From Chlorobaculum limnaeum (GTDB taxonomy: Bacteria; Bacteroidota; Chlorobiia; Chlorobiales; Chlorobiaceae), in assembly GCF_001747405.1 (NCBI RefSeq), contig NZ_CP017305.1, positions 2,498,001 to 2,562,000 of the forward strand: a stretch of 64,000 nt of DNA, in the 5' to 3' direction. Within the stretch, counting starts at the first letter, position 1, and the number at the start of each line of letters is the position of its first letter. The notes beneath the pieces are model-generated. The model was not told the DNA's origin. It worked only from the letters and a program-made list of their open reading frames with translations, and did no database searches. The position numbers were made by a program, and so were the translations under genes. Of this stretch, positions 41,953 to 50,503 are shown one piece after another.

Positions 41953-42285
41953 ATGTCCCGTTTCGTTTCCGTCGCCCTCGTCGGCGCCGCCCTGCTCGTT
42001 TCCGGCAACGCTTTCGCTGCCAACTACAATGCTGCCGCCGGCAAGGCCACCTATGATGCAAGCTGCGCAACCTGCCACAAGACCGGCATGATGGGCGCGC
42101 CAAAAACCGGCGACAAAGCCGCATGGAAATCCCACATTGCCAAAGGTATGGACGTCATGGTCGCCAATTCGATCAAGGGCTACAAAGGCGCCAAAGGCAT
42201 GATGCCGGCAAAGGGCGGCAACACGAAGCTGACCGATCAGCAGGTTGGCAACGCCGTGGCCTACATGGTTGGCCTGAGCAAATAA
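41953..42285 (+). CDS. Soluble cytochrome c-555
   Basis: A 110-residue precursor. The signal peptide (VALVGAALLVSGNAFA) is followed by a ~90-residue class I cytochrome with CATCH (DASCATCHKTGMMGAPK), KGMMPAKGG carrying the axial Met, and the ending NAVAYMVGLSK. This matches from memory the classical cytochrome c-555 of Chlorobium. It shuttles electrons in the periplasm between sulfur-oxidising enzymes and the reaction-centre cytochrome. ATG 41953 (after GGAGAAATATCT) gives the signal peptide; the longer frame from 41860 is rejected. Its neighbour upstream is a lipoprotein version. Confidence 0.93.
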   Translation: MSRFVSVALVGAALLVSGNAFAANYNAAAGKATYDASCATCHKTGMMGAPKTGDKAAWKSHIAKGMDVMVANSIKGYKGAKGMMPAKGGNTKLTDQQVGNAVAYMVGLSK

Positions 42286-42307
42286 GCTTTGTGCTTCATA
42301 TCCGCAG

Positions 42308-42335
42308 AAAACGGGAGCCAGCCTCCCGTTTTTTG
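42308..42335 (+). terminator. Intrinsic terminator after cytochrome c-555
   Basis: AAAACGGGAG, a 5-base loop and CTCCCGTTTT form a stem followed by TTG-T residues, 22 bp after the stop codon. Confidence 0.92.
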
Positions 42336-42443
42336 TTGCCCGCTTGTACGCCGCCTCGCTTCCCGCCTGCCGGTAAACCGATATTTTCTTATCTTGCCGG
42401 TACATTTTTGCAAGCATGACGACCTCAACCACCGGACTCGACC

Positions 42444-42710
42444 ATGGAAACCGAACTCCTCGGCTATGTCGCGGGCATACTGACCACCTTCGCCTTCCTG
42501 CCCCAGGCGCTGCGGATGATCCGCACGAGGCAGGCTCGTGACGTCAGCATGACCTGGGCCGCATCCATGACCGCCGGCGTTTTTCTTTGGTTCTGTTACG
42601 GCATGCTGAAACACAGCGTTCCGTTGATTTCAGCCAACATCGTCACCCTGCTGCTGCTCTTCGTCATTCTTTTCGTCAAAATCCGGGATCGAGGCAACTC
42701 CGGTTCCTGA
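42444..42710 (+). CDS. SemiSWEET (MtN3/PQ-loop) transporter
   Basis: An 88-residue three-helix membrane protein. The first helix contains the family motif LTTFAFLPQALRMIRTRQARDVSMTW (PQ motif), the second is SMTAGVFLWFCYGMLKH, the third NIVTLLLLFVILFVKI. SemiSWEETs dimerise to pass small sugars down their gradient. TATCTT at 42390-42395 may be the promoter element. proC follows 29 bp downstream. Confidence 0.9.
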   Translation: METELLGYVAGILTTFAFLPQALRMIRTRQARDVSMTWAASMTAGVFLWFCYGMLKHSVPLISANIVTLLLLFVILFVKIRDRGNSGS

Positions 42711-42739
42711 ACAAAGCGCATCACCATATTTCCATTACC

Positions 42740-43540
42740 ATGACACGGCTCTCCATAGGCTTCATAGGCACCGGACGCATCGCCCAGGCGCTGATCTCCG
42801 GGCTCTCCCGCGATCCGCAGGTATCCATCAGCGGTTACGATAAAATTCCGGATTCCCTGCACTCGGTCTCCCTGCAATATGGGGTCAACGCCGAGGAGTC
42901 GGTCGAAAGCCTCGCGCGGGACGTGGAGATCGTCGTGATCGCCGTCAAGCCCTATCAGGTGGCCGAGGTGCTCGCGGAGCTGAAACCGGCGCTCCGGGCG
43001 CGGCATCTCATCGTCAGCGTGGCGGCGGGAATCTCCACGGGCTTCATCGAATCGAACTGCTCCGAAGGCGCGCGGGTCGTGCGGGTGATGCCGAACACTC
43101 CGGCGTTCGTCGGCGAGGGGATGACCGCCTTGTGCAAGGGTGCTCACGCCACGGCGGACGATCTTCTGGCAGCGGAACGAATGTTCAGCGCCATCGGCAA
43201 GACCGCGATCATCGAAGAGAGCGGCATGGATGCGGCGACGGCGGTTTCGGGCAGCGGCCCGGCCTACATGTTCCGGATCATCGACGCGCTGGCCGAAGGG
43301 GGCGAGGCGTGCGGCCTCGACCGCGAAACCGCGCTGCTCCTTGCCACCCAGACGATGCTCGGCGCGGCGAAGATGGTGCTCTCGGGCCGGAAAAGCCCCG
43401 AAGAGCTGGTGCGAGAAGTGACCACACCGGGCGGCACCACCGAGGCGGGACTGCACGCGATGGAAGAGCGGGATCTGCGGGGAACGCTCGTCGCGACGGT
43501 CAAGGCCGCCGCAACCCGCTCGAAAGAGCTGATGAAATAG
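42740..43540 (+). CDS. proC: Pyrroline-5-carboxylate reductase
   Basis: A 266-residue ProC catalysing the last step of proline synthesis with NAD(P)H. The Rossmann start is SIGFIGTGRIAQALISGL, followed by VIAVKPYQVAEVL, RVMPNTPAFVGEGM and the signature SGSGPAYMFRIIDALAEGG...TTPGGTTEAGLHAM. ATG 42740 opens MTRLSIGF; the upstream extension overlaps the SemiSWEET gene and is not used. The batD-like gene follows 6 bp later. Confidence 0.96.
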   Translation: MTRLSIGFIGTGRIAQALISGLSRDPQVSISGYDKIPDSLHSVSLQYGVNAEESVESLARDVEIVVIAVKPYQVAEVLAELKPALRARHLIVSVAAGISTGFIESNCSEGARVVRVMPNTPAFVGEGMTALCKGAHATADDLLAAERMFSAIGKTAIIEESGMDAATAVSGSGPAYMFRIIDALAEGGEACGLDRETALLLATQTMLGAAKMVLSGRKSPEELVREVTTPGGTTEAGLHAMEERDLRGTLVATVKAAATRSKELMK

Positions 43541-43546
43541 CTGACG

Positions 43547-44920
43547 ATGTTCACGCGCCTCCGCTTCTGGCTGCTGCCGCTCATGCTCGCGCTTTTGGCT
43601 TCGAACGCGCGGGCGGCGAACACCGGAACCCCATCCGGCAGCAAGCTCTTCATCGAGTCTTCGCTCGACAACGCTAGGCCGTGGGTCGGCCAGGAGGTGC
43701 GGCTGACCTGGACGCTCTTTTTCAGCGGCACGGCTCCGCAGATCGAGGACAAAAGCCAGCCGGAGCACCCGGGCATCTGGGCGCGTGAAATCACCCCGGA
43801 AAACTATATCGACAGCACGCCAGTCTCGAAAAACGGCGTACTCTTCAGAAAAGCGGTCATCAAGCAACTCCGGCTGGTGCCGTTGCAGAGTGGCAAACTC
43901 GCGGTCACGAATTACCGCCTGCGCTGCCTGGTGCCGCAAAGCGGCGAAGCGTCGCTCGACAGCCGCAACGACATCGAGAGCATCCTGACCGCGCCGCCTG
44001 CACTCCTTCAGGCGCGAGCGCTGCCGAAACCCGCGCCCGCCGACTTCAGCGGAGCCGTGGGTCGCTTCGCCCTCACGGTTTCACCCGAAAACAGCACGGT
44101 TCACGCCGGAGAGCCGCTGACGCTGTCGATCACCATCAGCGGCAAAGGCAACCTCGATACGCCGCCGCCCCTGACGGTGATGCTGCCGGAGGGGCTTCGG
44201 CGCGAAGCATCGGCCACGCCATCCGCGCCATCGGCAAAAGGTGCGGCCTCATCGATCAGCACCAGACTGACCCTCGTCGCGGCGAAGGAGGGCGTGTTCC
44301 GCTTCGTGCCGGTCAAGCTGACCGCCTTCGATCCCGAAACAAGCCGCTACGAAACCATCGCCTCGAACCGCATCGCGATCAACGTCATTGCCGGTCAAGC
44401 TGCCACCACGTCAGCGCCACCGCAACCGCCGCTCTCCGCCGTCATGCCGCCTGCCGCCGATACCGATCCGCTGGACGCAGTGATCCGGCCAATCATCGTG
44501 AGCATGGCCGTTGCTGTTCTGGCGCTCATTTTCGGCCTGCACCTCCGCTACATCGAGCGCCACAAGCGAGCCGGAGTTCAACAAAAAACGAGTGAGGCAG
44601 CGAACCCATCGAGACCGGCAGCGACATCCGCGCCCGCAACGCCTGCAAAAGCGGACAGAAAATCCCCGCGATCGCTCCGGAACGAGCTTTATGAAGCACT
44701 GAAAAAAGCTGGCGTCAGGAACCCGGCGGGACTGACCTCGAAGGAGCTGGGTGTGCAGTTGAAAGAGAAGCGGGTGAAGGAGCAAACCATCGCGGAGGTA
44801 ACGGAACTGCTGTCGGCTATCGACCACGCCCTCTACGCGCCGGGCGAAGCCTCCCCGGAAAAGCTCGAAACCATGAACCGCAACGCCGCCCGGATTATCG
44901 CGGAACTGTTAAAGCTCTGA
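43547..44920 (+). CDS. BatD-like protein
   Basis: A 457-residue envelope protein. A signal peptide (LLPLMLALLASNARA) is followed by two or more beta-sandwich domains. The first contains the oxygen-tolerance BatD pattern (RPWVGQEVRLTWTLFF; WAREITPENYID; FRKAVIKQLRLVPLQSG) and the second SPENSTVHAGEPLTLSITISGKG. A transmembrane helix (IVSMAVAVLALIFGLHL) near residue 320 and a cytoplasmic helical tail complete it. It probably works with a MoxR ATPase; the nearest moxR is 14 kb away. Its start is 6 bp after proC. Confidence 0.8.
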   Translation: MFTRLRFWLLPLMLALLASNARAANTGTPSGSKLFIESSLDNARPWVGQEVRLTWTLFFSGTAPQIEDKSQPEHPGIWAREITPENYIDSTPVSKNGVLFRKAVIKQLRLVPLQSGKLAVTNYRLRCLVPQSGEASLDSRNDIESILTAPPALLQARALPKPAPADFSGAVGRFALTVSPENSTVHAGEPLTLSITISGKGNLDTPPPLTVMLPEGLRREASATPSAPSAKGAASSISTRLTLVAAKEGVFRFVPVKLTAFDPETSRYETIASNRIAINVIAGQAATTSAPPQPPLSAVMPPAADTDPLDAVIRPIIVSMAVAVLALIFGLHLRYIERHKRAGVQQKTSEAANPSRPAATSAPATPAKADRKSPRSLRNELYEALKKAGVRNPAGLTSKELGVQLKEKRVKEQTIAEVTELLSAIDHALYAPGEASPEKLETMNRNAARIIAELLKL

Positions 44921-45019
44921 TATTGCAGAAGCCGACTGCCGGTGTCATCGATGCCTCAGCGCGAGTAGCGACCTTTCGTGACGTGGTGAAACATCTTTTA
45001 GAGCCTTTGCTGACTTCGC

Positions 45020-45056
45020 ATGGATTGCCGCGTCGCTCTGCTCCTCGCAATGGCGG
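45020..45056. repeat. Dispersed GGATTGCCGCGTCG repeat, copy 2
   Basis: TGGATTGCCGCGTCG-CTC-TGCTCCTCGCAATGG repeats the sequence at 10889-10928 in the same orientation. It lies in the gap between the convergent batD-like gene and the glycerophosphodiesterase gene. Confidence 0.75.
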
Positions 45057-45081
45057 ATGCGCCAGCTTCACACTATTCGCC

Positions 45082-45885
45082 TCAGACGCCATCGAGTCCC
45101 GGCAGTTGCAGGGCGATTTCCGGGTGATCGGTGATAATGCCATCCGCTCCAAGGCGTTTCATCCGCACCATCTCCTCCGGCCGGTTGACCGTCCAGACCA
45201 CAACCTTCGCGCCAAGAGCGTGCAGCCAAGAGACCAGCGCCTCATCGACGAGATCGAGGCGCGGATTGACATACTCCGGCACGAAACCGGGACGCTCCGG
45301 GAAAGCGTCGAACACCGACCGATCCTCGACGAGCAGGCCGTAAGAGAGCGTCGGCGCGAGGCGTTTTGCCACGGCGATGATGCGGGCGTCGAACGACTGG
45401 AGGCGCACGCGGCGCTCAAACCCCGAGGCGGCGATCTCCCGAATCACGAGCCCGGCATACTCCTCCGGCGGCGGATGGGCCGTGCCGTCACGCTCAGGCC
45501 ACGACTTCACTTCGAGATTATAGATCATCTCGCCAGGTCGACCGGCACGGCGAAGCTGCGCCTCCACCGCGCGGAACACCTCGGCCAGTTCAGGGCGGCC
45601 CGCACGGACGCGCTGCTGAAGCGGGAAATCGGGCGAAGGCTCGCCGCATTCGATCCGCGCGATCTCCTCAAAGCTCATGGAGTAGAGAAATCGATTCGAC
45701 GCTTCCGCGCAAGCGGGAATGTTCACCCACGGATCGTGGGAGACGACCAACCGGAGGTCTCTGGAAACGTTGAGATCGAGTTCGATCACCAGGCAGCCGA
45801 GATCGGCGGCCTTGCAGAACGCCTGAAGGGTGTTTTCCGGATAAAAGGCTCTGGCTCCGCGATGAGCCTGAATTTCAAACGCCAT
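45082..45885 (-). CDS. Glycerophosphodiester phosphodiesterase
   Basis: A 267-residue GDPD protein with the catalytic opening IQAHRGARAFYPENTLQAF, the metal ligands in VIELDLNVSRD and LVVSHDPWVN, and the C-terminal VVWTVNRPEEMVRMKRLGADGIITDHPE. It hydrolyses glycerophosphodiesters to glycerol-3-phosphate and an alcohol. No signal peptide is visible, so it is probably cytoplasmic. ATG 45885 (MAFEIQAHRG) is the most likely start; ATG 45915 is possible. Neither has a clear ribosome-binding site. Confidence 0.92.
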   Translation of the reverse strand: MAFEIQAHRGARAFYPENTLQAFCKAADLGCLVIELDLNVSRDLRLVVSHDPWVNIPACAEASNRFLYSMSFEEIARIECGEPSPDFPLQQRVRAGRPELAEVFRAVEAQLRRAGRPGEMIYNLEVKSWPERDGTAHPPPEEYAGLVIREIAASGFERRVRLQSFDARIIAVAKRLAPTLSYGLLVEDRSVFDAFPERPGFVPEYVNPRLDLVDEALVSWLHALGAKVVVWTVNRPEEMVRMKRLGADGIITDHPEIALQLPGLDGV

Positions 45886-46016
45886 AGAGATCGTCTGATA
45901 AACTTCGCTTGCCAAAAAGAACCATCGTCAGTTTCGTGCTTCGAAGAACCGGAAAAAAGCGGCAACCCTTGCAGGCGATCCATCGGAATGGCTCCTGACA
46001 GGCCTGTACCGGCAGC

Positions 46017-46322
46017 TCAGGCGCTCTTGTTTCCGTTCGGCGTCCTGAACGGTTTGGGCGCGACGGCGTTCTTGGTTTTCTTCTTCTGAAATTTCTTGCC
46101 AGCAGGCTTGGTTCCGTTGACCGGGACAAGCCCGTGAGTACCGTAAAGACCGGGTGGGGTGCTGTTGCGGGTCTTGTTGAATTTGTTCTTACGATACTTT
46201 TTTTCGAGGTCGGCGTAAGGACTCGGTGGGTCCGGCGACGTATTGAAATTATTAAAGTTAGGCTCGTCGAGAGCCTCGTCAGCCTCATCCAGGACCACGT
46301 CAGGATGAATCTTATTGTACAA
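46017..46322 (-). CDS. Hypothetical basic, Asn/Pro-rich protein
   Basis: A 101-residue frame with no recognisable domain. The N-terminal third is acidic (MYNKIHPDVVLDEADEALDE). The rest is rich in Asn, Pro and Lys (YRKNKFNKTRNS, GKKFQKKKTKNAVAPKPF), predicted disordered and positively charged. There is no clear ribosome-binding site. Base composition is lower in GC than neighbours. It could be a small nucleic-acid-binding protein or no gene at all. Confidence 0.4.
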   Translation of the reverse strand: MYNKIHPDVVLDEADEALDEPNFNNFNTSPDPPSPYADLEKKYRKNKFNKTRNSTPPGLYGTHGLVPVNGTKPAGKKFQKKKTKNAVAPKPFRTPNGNKSA

Positions 46323-46551
46323 GTTGGTATACGTTTAATTTACAAAACCTTGAGCAGTAAACAGCTTTGGGGCGTTTTCGGCAAGGACCTGTAGTTAACA
46401 ATTTCGCCCGTAAAAAGCAAGATGATGTTTTGTTCCCGCGCCGTGAGCAGGACGAAATGCATGGGCTGAGCTGCGGCTTTGGCGTTGTTTGTTGTCACGG
46501 CAAATCGTAAATTTCATGTCATCAAGCATAACCTCAAACCTGGAGATCATC

Positions 46552-46728
46552 ATGGACATTCGCCGCCTGATCCTGGCATTCATTCTGCCGCCCGCAGCCG
46601 TCATGAACAAAGAAGCCGGCACCATCATGCTAACCGGCATTCTCACCCTTTGGGGCTGGATACCTGGAGTGGTGGCCGCTCTCGTTATGATCTCGCAGGA
46701 GCAGCGCCGCAAAAATGCAGAGGCGTAA
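46552..46728 (+). CDS. YqaE/Pmp3 family small membrane protein
   Basis: A 58-residue hydrophobic protein with two helices: MDIRRLILAFILPPAAVM matches the Pmp3/UPF0057 opening (LPPxAV), and ILTLWGWIPGVVAALVMI the second helix with its conserved W-IPG. The family is induced by salt or cold stress in many organisms and affects membrane potential. GGAGATCATC precedes ATG 46552. Longer frames through the same region start upstream without support. Confidence 0.85.
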   Translation: MDIRRLILAFILPPAAVMNKEAGTIMLTGILTLWGWIPGVVAALVMISQEQRRKNAEA

Positions 46729-46856
46729 AACAGTTTGAAACTTCAGTAATTACACTGGCAACACCATAAGAGTTCCTCGTCGGCCCGGTTTTTCTTTTTT
46801 TGAACATACCGGGCCGTACCGTTATTCTCTATGCGTCTCAATTCGTCACTCTCGCC

Positions 46857-47507
46857 ATGCAGCACCTGAAATTCGCCAGAATCCAGCCAAAGTCGAAAGT
46901 TTTACTGCAATTCCGGATAACGCTTCTGATGATCGACGCCCCAGTCTGGCGGGTCATCCAGGTTCCCGAAGAGTTCACCTTCTGGGATCTTCACGTCGCC
47001 ATCCAGGACGCCATGGGATGGCTTGATTATCACCTTCACGAATTCCGGCACGAACAAAGGCCCGCAGGCCAGAGCGTACGGTTCGGCATTCCGTTCGATG
47101 ACGAGGAGATGATCGACCCGTACCTCGTTCCATGCTGGAAGGTCAACATCAGCGAGCACTTCCGGCGACCGGGCGACAAGATGTACTATATCTATGATTT
47201 CGGCGACAACTGGGTGCACGAGGTGCTGCTCAAAGGCGTCCTGCTCCGGGAAAAAGGGCTGAAGCTGCCCCGCTGCATCGACGGCGCGCGCGCCACGCCT
47301 CCTGAGGACTGCGGCGGCCCCGCCGGTTACGCCGATCTGCTGGAAGCGCTCGCGAACCCCGCCTCCGAAGAGCACGAGGATATTGTCGAATGGCTCAGCG
47401 AAAGCAGCCAAAACGGCCAGCCCTTCGACCCGGCACGGTTCGACATCGAAAAGATAAAATTCACCAACCCCGCCAAACGCCTGAAAAAGCTGCAAGAGAA
47501 TCTGTGA
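46857..47507 (+). CDS. pRiA4b ORF-3-like family protein
   Basis: A 216-residue protein of the plasmid pRiA4b ORF-3-like family: IDAPVWRVIQVPEEFTFWDLHVAIQDAMGW and HLHEFRH near the N-terminus, YIYDFGDNWVHEVLLKGVL in the middle, and RCIDGARATPPEDCGGPAGYADLLEAL with its conserved PPEDCGG motif later. The function is unknown, and the gene is often found in mobile or accessory DNA. ATG 46857 is used; an alternative TTG at 46800 would add 19 residues. Confidence 0.85.
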   Translation: MQHLKFARIQPKSKVLLQFRITLLMIDAPVWRVIQVPEEFTFWDLHVAIQDAMGWLDYHLHEFRHEQRPAGQSVRFGIPFDDEEMIDPYLVPCWKVNISEHFRRPGDKMYYIYDFGDNWVHEVLLKGVLLREKGLKLPRCIDGARATPPEDCGGPAGYADLLEALANPASEEHEDIVEWLSESSQNGQPFDPARFDIEKIKFTNPAKRLKKLQENL

Positions 47508-47599
47508 CGGAGCAGTTTCCGTTGATCGCCTGATCAGACGGATCGCTTCTTTTTGCTTACTTTTGCATTGCAGCGATTAACCCGCAACCATTACGTGCA

Positions 47600-48031
47600 A
47601 TGCCTCCATCCACTACCCACAAACGCATCATCGGCATCGACTTCGGCACCAAGCGGATAGGCCTGGCGGTGAGCGATCCTTTGCAGATGTTTGCGCAGCC
47701 GATGGGCACGTTCGATATGGCGGGACTCTTCAACGTGCTCTCGAGGGTGCGTGACGAGGAGGGGATCGAGATGTTCGTGGTCGGCTATCCGCTGAGCGAC
47801 ACGGGCGACGAGAACCGCATGACCGGCGTGATCGACCGTTTCGTCGCGGAGCTTCGCGAGGCGTTTCCCGGCATTCCGGTCGAGACCTTCGACGAGCACC
47901 GCACTTCGCGGTCGGCCATGAAAATTCTCGCCGCTTCGGGCAGCAGCCGCAAGAAGCGCAACGAGAAGGGGCGGCTCGATACCGCCGCGGCCTGCCTGAT
48001 TCTGCAAGGATACCTCGACAGCCGTCACTGA
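47600..48031 (+). CDS. ruvX: Holliday junction resolvase-like / pre-16S rRNA nuclease RuvX
   Basis: A 143-residue RNase H-fold protein with the YqgF/RuvX opening RIIGIDFGTKRIGLAVSDPL, the middle FVVGYPLSDTGDEN and the ending ETFDEHRTSRSAMKIL...KGRLDTAAACLILQGYLDS, covering the expected catalytic acids. The family matures the 5' end of 16S rRNA and has been proposed as a resolvase. TTACTTTTG about 35 bp before the start resembles the promoter motif seen elsewhere. pyrE follows. Confidence 0.93.
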   Translation: MPPSTTHKRIIGIDFGTKRIGLAVSDPLQMFAQPMGTFDMAGLFNVLSRVRDEEGIEMFVVGYPLSDTGDENRMTGVIDRFVAELREAFPGIPVETFDEHRTSRSAMKILAASGSSRKKRNEKGRLDTAAACLILQGYLDSRH

Positions 48032-48138
48032 ACGCCACGCTCTGGCCATTGGCGGCATTTTGGGTTTAGCAATTCACAGGGGCTTCTGTATCTTTAACAG
48101 GTTGTCCTTCTCATTGCATAAACGACCGTTTTTCCTCC

Positions 48139-48720
48139 ATGACCAACTCAGAAACTCTCGCGATGTTCAAGTCGAGCGGCGCTTTGCTCGATGGCCATTT
48201 CAGGCTCACTTCAGGCCGCCACAGCAACTCCTACTTCCAGTGCGCCAAGGTGCTGCAATATCCGGAATACCTTTCGGCGATCTGCGGTGAAATCGCCGGA
48301 TTCTTTCGTGAGAGCGGCATCACGACGGTCATTTCGCCAGCCATCGGCGGCATCGTCGTCGGCACGGAGGTCGGGCGGCAGCTCGGCGTCAAGACCATCT
48401 TCGCCGAGCGCAAGGATGGAACCATGATGATCCGGCGCGGCTTCTCCATCGATCCCGCCGAACAGGTGCTGGTGGTCGAGGACGTCATCACCACCGGCGG
48501 CTCCGTCGCGGAGGTGATCGAGCTGGTCAGGGCCGCCGGAGCCACGGTGGCGGGCGTCGCCTCGGTTGTTGACCGCAGCAACGGCAAGGTGCGGCTCGCC
48601 GACCGGCAGTTCTCGCTGCTCACGATGGAGGTGGTCAGCTACGCACCCGAGGAGTGCCCGCTCTGCAAGGAGGGCGTCCCGATCTACGCGCCGGGCAGCC
48701 GCACCAATCCCCAGGGCTGA
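48139..48720 (+). CDS. pyrE: Orotate phosphoribosyltransferase
   Basis: A 193-residue PyrE with the substrate segment [21 protein letters not shown] and the PRPP-binding loop [22 protein letters not shown]. It makes orotidine 5'-monophosphate in pyrimidine synthesis; carA in this window serves the same pathway. A pair of late cysteines (EECPLCKEG) is typical of this longer subfamily. tyrA starts 9 bp after the stop. Confidence 0.95.
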   Translation: MTNSETLAMFKSSGALLDGHFRLTSGRHSNSYFQCAKVLQYPEYLSAICGEIAGFFRESGITTVISPAIGGIVVGTEVGRQLGVKTIFAERKDGTMMIRRGFSIDPAEQVLVVEDVITTGGSVAEVIELVRAAGATVAGVASVVDRSNGKVRLADRQFSLLTMEVVSYAPEECPLCKEGVPIYAPGSRTNPQG

Positions 48721-48728
48721 ACAGGCAG

Positions 48729-49595
48729 ATGCAGCAGGGCATCCACACCATTTCGTTCGTCGGACTCGGGCTCATCGGCGCGTCGCTGATGCAGGCGCTC
48801 AAACGCGCGGCTGAAGCGACGGGCCGGAAGATCGAAATGATCGGCTTCGACCCGGGCTTCGACGCCGGAGACATCGCGGCGATCACCGGCAAGTGCGGCC
48901 TCGACCGCTTCGAGCCGAATCCGGCGAAGCTCTACGACGCCGATCTGGTGGTGCTTTGCGCGCCGGTCGTCACCAACATCGCCCTGCTCGACGAGGTGAA
49001 ACCGCACATCCGCAAGGAGACCGTGGTGAGCGACGTGTCGAGCACCAAGGCTGAAATCGCCACGAGAGCGCGGGAGCTTGGCATCGAATTCATCGGGATG
49101 CACCCCATCGCCGGGCGCGAACAACAGGGTTACCGCGCGGCATCGCCGGAGCTGCTCGACGGGCGGCTCGTGATTCTCTGCGCCGATTGCACCAACCCCG
49201 AAACCGCCCGCGCCGCCGAACTGGCCGGGCTGCTCCGCGACTCCGGGTGCAGGCCGCTCTTCATGAGTCCCGAAGAGCACGACCGGGTCTACGCCAACAT
49301 CAGCCACCTGCCGCAGCTCGTCTCGACCGCCCTGATGGAGCACTGCCGCGAGAATGTCGCGTGGGGCGGCCCGGGATTCGCGTCGATGGCGCGCTTGGCC
49401 GGAAGCCCCTGGGCGGTCTGGCGGGACATCGTGGAAACGAATCGAGACAACATCGCCGACGAGCTGGAGGCCTTCTCTGCGCTTCTCGCCGAAGTCGCCG
49501 GAGAGGTGCGGAGCGGCAACTTCGAAGCGCTCGAAGCGAAATTCCGCGAAGCGAACGATCTCTATCAACGCCTTCAGGAGAGGAGCGGCGCATGA
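48729..49595 (+). CDS. tyrA: Prephenate dehydrogenase
   Basis: A 288-residue TyrA of tyrosine synthesis. The NAD-binding start is [20 protein letters not shown], followed by [40 protein letters not shown] and the C-terminal helical dimer domain. It oxidatively decarboxylates prephenate (or arogenate; specificity is not readable). ATG 48729 is used. Its stop overlaps the nadK start by four bases (ATGA), implying coupling. Confidence 0.93.
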   Translation: MQQGIHTISFVGLGLIGASLMQALKRAAEATGRKIEMIGFDPGFDAGDIAAITGKCGLDRFEPNPAKLYDADLVVLCAPVVTNIALLDEVKPHIRKETVVSDVSSTKAEIATRARELGIEFIGMHPIAGREQQGYRAASPELLDGRLVILCADCTNPETARAAELAGLLRDSGCRPLFMSPEEHDRVYANISHLPQLVSTALMEHCRENVAWGGPGFASMARLAGSPWAVWRDIVETNRDNIADELEAFSALLAEVAGEVRSGNFEALEAKFREANDLYQRLQERSGA

Positions 49596-50443
49596 AACTG
49601 GCCATTTTCGTGAACATCACCAGGGAGAAAGCGCTGGAGCTGGCCCGAGAGCTGACGGTGTGGCTCGATGCGCGCTCGATAGACTACGTCTTCGATCCCC
49701 AGTCGGCCAAGTCGCTCGGCAGCGGAAAGTGGGAAGAAAAGGCCGACCTCAGCCAGCACTGCGACGCCTTCGTCTCCCTCGGCGGCGACGGTACGCTCCT
49801 GCTCGCCTCGCACTATTCGCGCTCCAAACCGGTGGTTGGCATCAACGTGGGTGACCTCGGCTTTTTGACCGAGTTCAATCCGGATGAAATGTGGACGGCC
49901 ATGGATCATCTGGTAAGCGGCAACTACGCGATCCACACCCGCTCGCAGCTCGAAGCGACGCTCGAATCGGGCGAAATGCTGACCTCGCTCAACGACGTGA
50001 TCATCGAAAAAGGCTCCGCCTCGCGGCGGCTGCCGGCCTTCACCATCCTGCTCGACGACGAAATGCTCGGCTCGTACCGCGCCGATGGCATCATCATCGC
50101 CACCTCGACCGGGTCGACAGCCTACTCCATGTCCGCGGGCGGGCCGATCATCGCCCCGAAATCGAACGTCTTCGTCATCACCCCGATCTGCCCGCACATG
50201 CTGACGGTCAGGCCAATCGTCATCAGCGACGACAAGACGGTCAAGGTTTCGGTCGATTCGCACTCCGGCGAGTTTCCGCTGAAAATGGATGGCATCCAGA
50301 AAAAATTACTCCTTCCGGGCGAGGTGGTGACGGTGAAAAAGTCGCCGTATCACATCAATCTGGTGGCCAACGAAAAACGAAACTACTGCGAAATCCTTCG
50401 CAAAAAGCTGCTCTGGAGTCACGAACATCCCACGGGAGAGTGA
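49592..50443 (+). CDS. nadK: NAD kinase
   Basis: A 283-residue ATP-NAD kinase that phosphorylates NAD to NADP. Motifs in order: [14 protein letters not shown] (GGDGT), [23 protein letters not shown] (NE/D-type motif) and [22 protein letters not shown]. The start overlaps the tyrA stop. The protein is cytoplasmic. The next gene begins about 60 bp downstream and is unrelated. Confidence 0.96.
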   Translation: MKLAIFVNITREKALELARELTVWLDARSIDYVFDPQSAKSLGSGKWEEKADLSQHCDAFVSLGGDGTLLLASHYSRSKPVVGINVGDLGFLTEFNPDEMWTAMDHLVSGNYAIHTRSQLEATLESGEMLTSLNDVIIEKGSASRRLPAFTILLDDEMLGSYRADGIIIATSTGSTAYSMSAGGPIIAPKSNVFVITPICPHMLTVRPIVISDDKTVKVSVDSHSGEFPLKMDGIQKKLLLPGEVVTVKKSPYHINLVANEKRNYCEILRKKLLWSHEHPTGE

Positions 50444-50503
50444 CCCTCCCCGATCCCCGGCGGCAATCCCAACTATTGTCCTAAGCACGAGTTACCCTTT
50501 TCC

